Of a stretch of 11,682 nucleotides of DNA, positions 6,604 through 11,682 are shown one piece after another. Origin of the DNA: JAPUIN01 sp041580375 (GTDB lineage: Bacteria > Acidobacteriota > Polarisedimenticolia > Gp22-AA2). Position 1 is the stretch's first letter, and the number at the start of each line of letters is the position of its first letter. Under the pieces are notes generated by a model. That model worked only from the letters and a program-made list of their open reading frames with translations. It was not told the DNA's origin and did no database searches. A program made the position numbers and the translations under genes. Location of the stretch: contig JBFGDZ010000115.1 of assembly GCA_041580375.1 (NCBI GenBank), positions 1 through 11,682 of the forward strand, read 5' to 3'.

Positions 6604-7992
6604 TCAGGCGCGGCCCGGTTGTCCCGTCGCTTCCGCGAAGGAGCCGTCGAGCGCGGCTAGAAGCTCGTCGATGTCGTCGTCGGTCGCGATCAGCGGGGGT
6701 GCGATGCGGAGGACGTTTCCCCACATGCCGCCCTTTCCGATCAGGACCGCCCGCCGGCGCGCCGCCTCCACGACACGCGAGGTCGTGCCGGGATCGGGCG
6801 TCTTGTTCTCGCCCACCAGCTCGGCGCCCTGCATCAGCCCCAGGCCCCGCACGTCGCCGATGACCGGATACCTGCGCTGCAGCTCGAGCAGTCCGGCGCG
6901 GAGCCGCTCGCCGAGGACGCGCGCGTTGTCCGCGAGGCGCTGCTTCTGGATCACGCGCAGCGTGGCGAGCGCGGCCGCCGAGGAGACGGGATTGCCGCCG
7001 AAGGTCGAGAAGGTCAGCGGCTTCAGCACGGCCGCGATCTCCGAGGTCGTCGCCGTGCAGCCGATCGGCGTGCCGTTGGCCATCCCCTTCGCGAACGTCA
7101 TCATGTCCGGCGTCACGCCGTAGTGGTCGATCCCGAACATCGATCCCGTCCGGCCCCACCCGGTCTGCACCTCGTCCGCGATGAACAGGCCGCCGGCGCG
7201 GCGCACGATGTCGGCGACGATGCCGAAGTACTCTTTGGGCGGCACGATGAAGCCTCCCGAGCCGATGATCACCTCGGCGAGGATCCCCGCGACGCGGCCG
7301 ACCGTCGCCGTCTGGATCACCTCCTCGACGTCGCGCGCGCAGGCGATGTCGCACGAGGGGTAGGTCAGCTTCAGAGGGCACCGGTAGCAGTAGGGAGCGA
7401 CGGCGTGCGCGAAGCCCGCGAGCTGCGACCCCATCTGCTTCCACGGGGCCTGCCCGCACGCCGCCAGGGCCATCATCGATCGTCCCGAGTAGCCGTACCG
7501 GAGAACGAGCACCTCCTGATTCCCGGTGTAGAGTCGGGCCAGCATCACGGCCGTCTCGTCCGCCTCGGTTCCCGAGTTGGTCAGGAACATGCGATCGAGG
7601 CCGGCGGGCAGCACCTTCGCCAGCGCCTCCGCGAGATCGGACAGCGCGGGGGTCGCGTACAGCGTGGAGGTATGGACGATGGTCTGCGCCTGGCGGACGA
7701 TCGCATCGGTCACCTCGGGATGGCAGTGCCCCACGCTCACCGTCAGGACCCCGCCAAAGCAGTCGAGGTACTTCCGCCCCGCGTCGTCCCAGACGTGTAT
7801 CCCCTGCCCGCGCACGAGCGTGAGCGGCTTCTCGTAATACCCGGTCACGCAGGGAAAGAGGTACCGGGCGTGCTTCTCGGCGGCGCTCGGCCCGCGCTCG
7901 CCCGACGTCCGCCCGCGCGGGGCCCGGGCAGGCGCCGCGCCCGAGGCCCTGCGGCCGTCGGCGCTCATACGCCTCCCTTCGTGCTTCCGCAT
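6604..7992 (-). CDS. Class III PLP-dependent aminotransferase (AGXT2 / 3-aminoisobutyrate-pyruvate type)
   Basis: A 462-residue cytoplasmic omega-aminotransferase that moves an amino group from an amine or beta-amino acid to a 2-oxo acid acceptor. Seen: NSGTEA (139-144) for phosphate binding, IADEVQTGWGRTG (271-283) with the Asp that contacts the PLP pyridine nitrogen, TFAKG (299-303) with Schiff-base Lys302, and TFGGNP (330-335). A distinctive CX2CX8CX3C cluster lies at Cys202, 205, 214 and 218. The overall pattern is closest to bacterial AGXT2-like enzymes used on alanine, beta-alanine or 3-aminoisobutyrate, but the exact donor is uncertain. The first 40 residues are an Arg/Ala-rich tail. 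The ATG at 7992 is preferred because AGGAG at 7997-8001 precedes it by 4 nt; ATGs at 8004 and 7968 are alternatives. It is the first gene of a probable pair with the MFS exporter. Confidence 0.85.
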   Translation of the reverse strand: MRKHEGRRMSADGRRASGAAPARAPRGRTSGERGPSAAEKHARYLFPCVTGYYEKPLTLVRGQGIHVWDDAGRKYLDCFGGVLTVSVGHCHPEVTDAIVRQAQTIVHTSTLYATPALSDLAEALAKVLPAGLDRMFLTNSGTEADETAVMLARLYTGNQEVLVLRYGYSGRSMMALAACGQAPWKQMGSQLAGFAHAVAPYCYRCPLKLTYPSCDIACARDVEEVIQTATVGRVAGILAEVIIGSGGFIVPPKEYFGIVADIVRRAGGLFIADEVQTGWGRTGSMFGIDHYGVTPDMMTFAKGMANGTPIGCTATTSEIAAVLKPLTFSTFGGNPVSSAAALATLRVIQKQRLADNARVLGERLRAGLLELQRRYPVIGDVRGLGLMQGAELVGENKTPDPGTTSRVVEAARRRAVLIGKGGMWGNVLRIAPPLIATDDDIDELLAALDGSFAEATGQPGRA

Positions 7993-7996
7993 CGAT

Positions 7997-8001
7997 CTCC
8001 T
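7997..8001 (-). promoter_or_regulatory. Ribosome binding site selecting ATG 7992 of the aminotransferase
   Basis: AGGAG on the minus strand lies 4 nt before ATG 7992. The ATG at 8004 has no such motif. The ATG at 7968 has GGGAGG only 3 nt away, which is short spacing. Confidence 0.5.
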
Positions 8002-8093
8002 CATGTGATGGGGCCCGGTCGGGACTGGCCCTGCGGCTTCAGGCGTCTGGTCCGCGACTCATGCGCGGAAGAGGGCCGACGCGCGCTCCGCTC

Positions 8094-8102
8094 ATGCTAG
8101 CA
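8094..8102 (-). promoter_or_regulatory. Possible extended -10 promoter for the aminotransferase-MFS operon
   Basis: The minus strand reads TGCTAGCAT, that is an extended TGn element plus TAGCAT (four of six -10 bases). No good -35 box lies 16-18 nt upstream. The leader would be about 95 nt. Confidence 0.35.
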
Positions 8103-8179
8103 CAGCGGGTGCCGCCGCAGACCGCATCCGTAGCGCCTTTCCGCCGATCGGCCCGCACCACGCTGTAAAACGGTGAGGA

Positions 8180-8191
8180 GGGGGATCCCCC
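8180..8191 (-). terminator. Weak candidate terminator after the cytochrome c peroxidase gene
   Basis: GGGGGATCCCCC is a self-complementary 12-mer some 55 nt after the peroxidase stop. On the minus strand it is followed by a pyrimidine-rich stretch and TTTT about 10 nt further on. As a loop-less palindrome it is a poor hairpin, so the call is weak. The rest of 8005-8245 holds the aminotransferase promoter and leader and nothing else recognised. Confidence 0.2.
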
Positions 8192-8245
8192 CGCGGCGCC
8201 CGGCGCACCGGCGATCCCGATTCGACCCGCCCGGCCGCCCTCCGC

Positions 8246-9316
8246 CTATTGTGGCAGCGTCGGCCGCTCGCGCCCCCGGACCTCGCCGGTCAGCGCCTTG
8301 AGGAAAGCGACGAGGTCGGCCTTGTCCCGGTCGGTCAGATTGAGCGGGCGGATCTCCTTGGACAGCCACTGGTTCGGAACGCCGCCGCGATCGTAGAAGG
8401 CGATCACGTCCTCGAGCGTCTTCTCGGAGCCGTCGTGCATGTACGGCGCGCTCTGAACGAGGTTTCTGAGCGTCGGCGTCTTGAACGCGCCTTTGTCCTC
8501 CTCGACCTTGCTCACTCCGAAGCGCCCCAGGTCGGGGATCGGCTTGTTCATGCCGACACCGATATTGTGGTACGACTCGTCGGTGAAGTTGAACCCGGCG
8601 TGGCAGGTCACGCAGTTCCCCCTGGCCGGGTCGTTGAAGATCGCCATGCCGCGCACGGCCGATTCGTCCATGGCGGTCTTGTCGCCGGCATCGTAGCGGT
8701 CGAAGGGCGCGTTCCCCGCCAGGACCGTGCGCTCGTAGGAGGCGATCGCCTGGGCGACGCGCTGCTCGGTGATGTGGGGCGTGCCGAAGGCCACCTCGAA
8801 CTGCGGCGCGTAGTCCCCGATGCCGCGCAGCGAATCGAGCATGTGCGGCAGGGTGTTCCCCATCTCGATCGGGTTCTGGATCGGGCCGAGCGCCTGCTCC
8901 TCGAGGTCGGCCGCCCGGCCGTCCCAGAACTGCTCCTTGCTGAACAGCCGGTTCATGATCGTGGGTGAGTTGCGGCCGCCCACCTGGCCGCTGATACCCG
9001 CCGAAACGGCGCGGCCGTCCGAGAATCCGCGGTCGGGGTCGTGGCAGGTGGCGCAGGAGACCGTGCCGTCGTTGCTCATGCGGGCGTCGAAGTAGAGCTT
9101 CCGTCCCAGATCGATCTTGGCCTTCGACAGGGGGTTGTCCTCGGGGATGTAGGCCGCGGCGGCCTGCAGGCCCAGGGGGAGCTCCATCTCGAGGTCACCC
9201 GATCGGAGGATCTCACCCGCCGGCTTGGCCGGCGCCGCCGTGTCCTGCTTCTGGCCCTGGGGGGCGCATCCCAGCAGGGCCGCGACGATCAAGGCTGCGG
9301 TCAGGCGATGCATCAT
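8246..9316 (-). CDS. Di-haem cytochrome c peroxidase, predicted lipoprotein
   Basis: A 356-residue periplasmic peroxidase that reduces hydrogen peroxide to water using electrons from small cytochromes or cupredoxins. The N-terminus is a short lipoprotein signal with lipobox LLGC, lipidated at Cys17, followed by a flexible linker. Two haem-binding CXXCH motifs are at 88-92 (CATCH, peroxidatic domain) and 235-239 (CVTCH, electron-transfer domain). The family block [21 protein letters not shown] (130-150) is intact. YMHDG (292-296) supplies the Met ligand expected of the electron-transfer haem in CcpA-type enzymes rather than MauG. Length is usual for the family. ATG 9316 is preceded by GAGG with a 6-nt spacer; a second ATG follows immediately. 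It is divergent from the pyrophosphatase gene. No haem-c maturation genes are in view. Confidence 0.92.
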   Translation of the reverse strand: MMHRLTAALIVAALLGCAPQGQKQDTAAPAKPAGEILRSGDLEMELPLGLQAAAAYIPEDNPLSKAKIDLGRKLYFDARMSNDGTVSCATCHDPDRGFSDGRAVSAGISGQVGGRNSPTIMNRLFSKEQFWDGRAADLEEQALGPIQNPIEMGNTLPHMLDSLRGIGDYAPQFEVAFGTPHITEQRVAQAIASYERTVLAGNAPFDRYDAGDKTAMDESAVRGMAIFNDPARGNCVTCHAGFNFTDESYHNIGVGMNKPIPDLGRFGVSKVEEDKGAFKTPTLRNLVQSAPYMHDGSEKTLEDVIAFYDRGGVPNQWLSKEIRPLNLTDRDKADLVAFLKALTGEVRGRERPTLPQ

Positions 9317-9363
9317 CTGCTACCTCGCTTCGTGAAATGTGTTGCGGATTCTCAGGGCCGGGA

Positions 9364-9372
9364 AGCATACCA
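9364..9372 (-). promoter_or_regulatory. Extended -10 promoter for the peroxidase gene
   Basis: The minus strand reads TGGTATGCT, a TGn extension plus TATGCT (four of six). The -35 region is poor. Transcription would begin near 9357, giving a leader of about 40 nt before ATG 9316. Confidence 0.4.
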
Positions 9373-9384
9373 CAGGGATCCCGC

Positions 9385-9413
9385 TTGGTCGTCCCGCGCG
9401 ATTCTGGTAGCAT
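9385..9413 (+). promoter_or_regulatory. Promoter for the membrane pyrophosphatase gene
   Basis: TTGGTC (9385-9390), a 17-nt spacer and TAGCAT (9408-9413) with an upstream TGG extension face the pyrophosphatase gene. Transcription would start near 9420, leaving a leader of almost 90 nt. It interlocks with the divergent peroxidase promoter, the two -10 boxes being about 40 nt apart. Confidence 0.45.
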
Positions 9414-9492
9414 GCGCCGGCCCGCACGGTCCACCCCCCGCGGGTTGCCGCCGGCGCGGCGGCCGGTCCGGCATCATCCTGTCGATCATTTC

Positions 9493-9498
9493 GGAGGT
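9493..9498 (+). promoter_or_regulatory. Ribosome binding site of the pyrophosphatase gene
   Basis: GGAGGT lies 9 nt before ATG 9508. It decides this start over in-frame codons further upstream, which would put promoter DNA and an Arg/Pro-rich non-family stretch into the protein. Confidence 0.7.
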
Positions 9499-9507
9499 CC
9501 TCGTTCG

Positions 9508-11559
9508 ATGGAAGCGCTCGTCAGATTCGCACCCCCCGTGGGACTCATCGGGCTCATCGCGGCCCTGGGCCTGTTCCTCTGGATCCGCAAGCAGCCCACC
9601 GGCAACGAGCGGATGCGGGAGATCGCCGCGGCCATCCACCAGGGCGCCATGGCGTTCATGAAACGCGAGTATTCGATCCTCGTCCTGTTCGTCGCCGGCG
9701 TGGCCGCGCTTCTGACCTGGAAGGTGAACGGCCTGACGGCGCTCGCATTCCTCAGCGGCGCGGTCTGCTCTTCGCTGGCCGGCTTCTTCGGCATGAAGGC
9801 CGCCACGCGCGCCAACGTGAGGACCGCCGAGGCGGCCCGCTCCTCGGGGCAGGACCGCGCGCTCCTCGTGGCGTTCAACGGCGGGGCGATCATGGGACTG
9901 TCGGTCGCCAGCCTCGGCCTGATCGGCGTCGGCCTGTGGTTCCTCTACCAGGGCCGCCCGGAGACCGCCGCGGTGATCAACGGGTTCGCCATGGGCGCCT
10001 CGTCGATCGCCCTGTTCGCCCGCGTGGGCGGCGGGATCTACACCAAGGCGGCCGACGTCGGCTCCGATCTGGTCGGCAAGGTGGAGGCCGGCATCCCGGA
10101 GGACGACCCGCGCAATCCGGGCGTCATCGCCGACAACGTGGGGGACAACGTCGGGGACGTCGCGGGCATGGGGGCCGACATCTTCGAGTCGTACGTCGGA
10201 TCGATCATCGCCACCATCGCGATCGGCGCGACGCTGGTCGGATCCGACCTGAGGGCGCTGGCGGCCCACACCGGCGTCGCCTCCCCGGATCTCAAGATGA
10301 TCCTGATGACCCTCCCGCTCGCCCTCGCTTCCCTGGGGCTCGTCGCCTCGCTCCTCGGCATCGCCGCCATGCGCCTGCTGTCCCGCCTGAGCCCCGCCGC
10401 GGCGCTGCGCTACTCGACCTTCATCGCGGCGGGCCTCTTCCTGGCGGCAGCGCTCGTGGCGGTCCGCAGCCTGGACGTGAGCAACGGCGTCTTCTGGGCG
10501 ATCCTCGTCGGCACCGGCGGCGGCATCGTCATCGGGCTGATCACCGAGTACTACACCTCGGCCGGCCCCGTGCGCGCCATCGCCGAGGCGAGCAAGACGG
10601 GCGCCGCGACCAACATCATCCGCGGCCTCGCGGTGGGGCTGGAGAGCACGGCGCTCCCGGTGCTGACGATCTGCGCGGCCATCTGGATCAGCCACCACGT
10701 CGCGGGCCTGTACGGCGTGGGCGTCGCCGCCGTCGGGATGCTGGCCACCGTCGGCATCACGATGTCGGTCGACGCCTACGGTCCGATCGCCGACAACGCC
10801 GGCGGTATCTCCGAGATGAGCGGACTGGGCCCCGATGTCCGCAGGATCACGGATGGTCTCGACGCCCTCGGCAACACGACGGCGGCGATGGGCAAGGGGT
10901 TCGCCATCGGCTCCGCGGCCCTGACGGCGCTGGCCCTGTTCGCCGCCTACTCGCAGGCGATCAACGCCGCGCGCGGCGAGGCGCTGGCGATCGTCATCAA
11001 TGACCCGATGGTCGTCATCGGGCTGTTCGTCGGCGGGGCCCTCCCCTTCTTCATCGCCGCGTTGACGATGACGTCGGTGGGGCGGGCCGCCGGCCGCATG
11101 GTGGACGAGATCCGCCGCCAGTTCCGCGAGATCCCGGGCTTGCTCGAGGGACGGCCGGACGCGAAGCCGGACGCGGCGCGCTGCGTCGACATCTCGACGC
11201 GCGCGGCGCTCGGCGAGATGGTGATCCCGGGGCTCACCGCCTTGCTGGCGCCCGTCGTCATCGGATTCTGGCTCGGCCCGGCGGCCCTGGGGGGCATGCT
11301 CGCGGGGGCGACGCTGTCCGGCGTGCTCCTCGCGCTCATGATGTCGAACGGCGGCGGCGCCTGGGACAACGCCAAGAAGGCGATCGAGAAGGGCGAGATA
11401 CCGGGCGAGAAGAAGGGCACCGACGCGCACAAGGCCGCTGTCGTGGGCGACACGGTCGGCGATCCCTTCAAGGACACGTCGGGCCCTTCGATGAACATCC
11501 TGATCAAGCTGATGTCGGTCGTCAGCCTGGTGATCGCTCCGCTGGGGGCCGCTCTTTAG
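9508..11559 (+). CDS. hppA: K+-dependent membrane-bound proton/sodium-pumping pyrophosphatase
   Basis: A complete 683-residue polytopic inner-membrane ion pump that hydrolyses pyrophosphate and drives H+ or Na+ out of the cytoplasm. Substrate- and Mg-binding motifs are intact: [11 protein letters not shown] (183-193, with Ser for the usual Ala), [16 protein letters not shown] (209-224), [12 protein letters not shown] near 425-435, and the C-terminal [21 protein letters not shown]. The family signature [10 protein letters not shown] (455-464) has Ala459 and Gly462, where K+-independent enzymes carry Lys and Thr, so it belongs to the K+-dependent subfamily. Glu227 in FESY is the gate-region glutamate; this position alone does not decide between H+ and Na+. 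It is the only plus-strand gene and appears monocistronic within the window. Cytoplasmic PPi from CoA-ligase and other biosynthetic reactions would be its substrate. Confidence 0.96.
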   Translation: MEALVRFAPPVGLIGLIAALGLFLWIRKQPTGNERMREIAAAIHQGAMAFMKREYSILVLFVAGVAALLTWKVNGLTALAFLSGAVCSSLAGFFGMKAATRANVRTAEAARSSGQDRALLVAFNGGAIMGLSVASLGLIGVGLWFLYQGRPETAAVINGFAMGASSIALFARVGGGIYTKAADVGSDLVGKVEAGIPEDDPRNPGVIADNVGDNVGDVAGMGADIFESYVGSIIATIAIGATLVGSDLRALAAHTGVASPDLKMILMTLPLALASLGLVASLLGIAAMRLLSRLSPAAALRYSTFIAAGLFLAAALVAVRSLDVSNGVFWAILVGTGGGIVIGLITEYYTSAGPVRAIAEASKTGAATNIIRGLAVGLESTALPVLTICAAIWISHHVAGLYGVGVAAVGMLATVGITMSVDAYGPIADNAGGISEMSGLGPDVRRITDGLDALGNTTAAMGKGFAIGSAALTALALFAAYSQAINAARGEALAIVINDPMVVIGLFVGGALPFFIAALTMTSVGRAAGRMVDEIRRQFREIPGLLEGRPDAKPDAARCVDISTRAALGEMVIPGLTALLAPVVIGFWLGPAALGGMLAGATLSGVLLALMMSNGGGAWDNAKKAIEKGEIPGEKKGTDAHKAAVVGDTVGDPFKDTSGPSMNILIKLMSVVSLVIAPLGAAL

Positions 11560-11564
11560 GTTCC

Positions 11565-11582
11565 GGGCCGGCCCCCCGGCCC
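11565..11582 (+). terminator. GC hairpin just after the pyrophosphatase stop codon
   Basis: GGGCCGG (11565-11571) and CCGGCCC (11576-11582) pair perfectly around a CCCC loop, 5 nt after the stop. No U-tract follows, so it may be part of a bipartite terminator or an mRNA-stabilising 3' structure. Confidence 0.45.
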
Positions 11583-11590
11583 GAGCGGGG

Positions 11591-11605
11591 AGCCCCTCCG
11601 GGGCT
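11591..11605 (+). terminator. Second tandem hairpin downstream of the pyrophosphatase gene
   Basis: AGCCCC (11591-11596) and GGGGCT (11600-11605) pair perfectly around a TCC loop, followed by TCGTCG rather than a clean U-run. The tandem arrangement with the preceding hairpin supports a transcript end. The remaining DNA to the right edge shows no gene. Confidence 0.45.
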
Positions 11606-11682
11606 TCGTCGCTGCGCCCTCCCCCGTCGCCCGCCCCGCCACCTGCCATCTCCCGGCCCCCTTCATTCGCGCCCGATTCGCC

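Noticed and set aside
8097..8369. Small minus-strand frame overlapping the end of the peroxidase gene
   Set aside because: It is low-complexity, in another frame, mostly inside the peroxidase coding region, and has no ribosome binding site.
9337..9507. Longer N-terminus for the pyrophosphatase
   Set aside because: It would translate promoter DNA and lacks family similarity. The ATG at 9508 has GGAGGT upstream and the family's usual N-terminus.
9352..11649. Very long minus-strand open frame opposite the pyrophosphatase gene
   Set aside because: Its product is an Arg/Asp/His/Glu-rich low-complexity chain without family motifs. It is the antisense shadow of the GC-rich pyrophosphatase codons.
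1..11682. CRISPR arrays, insertion sequences, phage genes, tRNA or rRNA
   Set aside because: No regularly spaced repeats, transposase or integrase motifs, terminal inverted repeats or tRNA-like cloverleaf segments were seen on either strand.

Overview
The window is very GC-rich, with strongly GC-biased third codon positions. It carries seven protein genes, six on the minus strand and one on the plus strand. A predicted periplasmic lipoprotein di-haem peroxidase and an AmpG-type muropeptide permease point to a diderm (Gram-negative-type) bacterium. A K+-dependent membrane pyrophosphatase is added evidence for an energy-conserving lifestyle. The overall look (high GC, short orphan operons, PurD-like ATP-grasp paralog, class III aminotransferase with a four-cysteine motif) fits an environmental lineage such as Acidobacteriota, Eisenbacteria-like groups or Myxococcota, but the phylum cannot be fixed from this sequence alone. 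No tRNA, rRNA, CRISPR array, insertion sequence or phage gene was seen.

Layout from left to right: (1) a minus-strand gene running off the left edge. It encodes a 3-hydroxyisobutyryl-CoA-hydrolase-like crotonase domain continuing without a stop into the N-terminal domain of an acetyl-CoA-synthetase-type ligase; it has a good promoter and a long structured leader of about 290 nt. (2) An AmpG-like MFS permease with its own promoter. (3) A PurD-like ATP-grasp ligase with a very good promoter placed so close to the ATG that the message should be almost leaderless. (4) A DHA1-type MFS antiporter and (5) a class III aminotransferase, 25 nt apart and probably one transcript. (6) A di-haem cytochrome c peroxidase lipoprotein, transcribed divergently from (7) a complete K+-dependent membrane pyrophosphatase followed by two tandem GC hairpins.

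Functional links are modest. The aminotransferase, exporter and ATP-grasp ligase stand head to tail and could be a small synthesis-and-export unit, or could be unrelated housekeeping genes. The aminotransferase resembles enzymes that act on beta-amino acids such as beta-alanine and 3-aminoisobutyrate. The crotonase/ligase fusion belongs to families that handle 3-hydroxypropionyl-CoA and 3-hydroxyisobutyryl-CoA. A shared role in C3/branched C4 acid metabolism is therefore imaginable but unproven. The fusion is the most unusual object in the window: its domain order (crotonase first, ligase second) is the reverse of propionyl-CoA synthase, and the crotonase half carries hydrolase-type rather than hydratase-type active-site residues.
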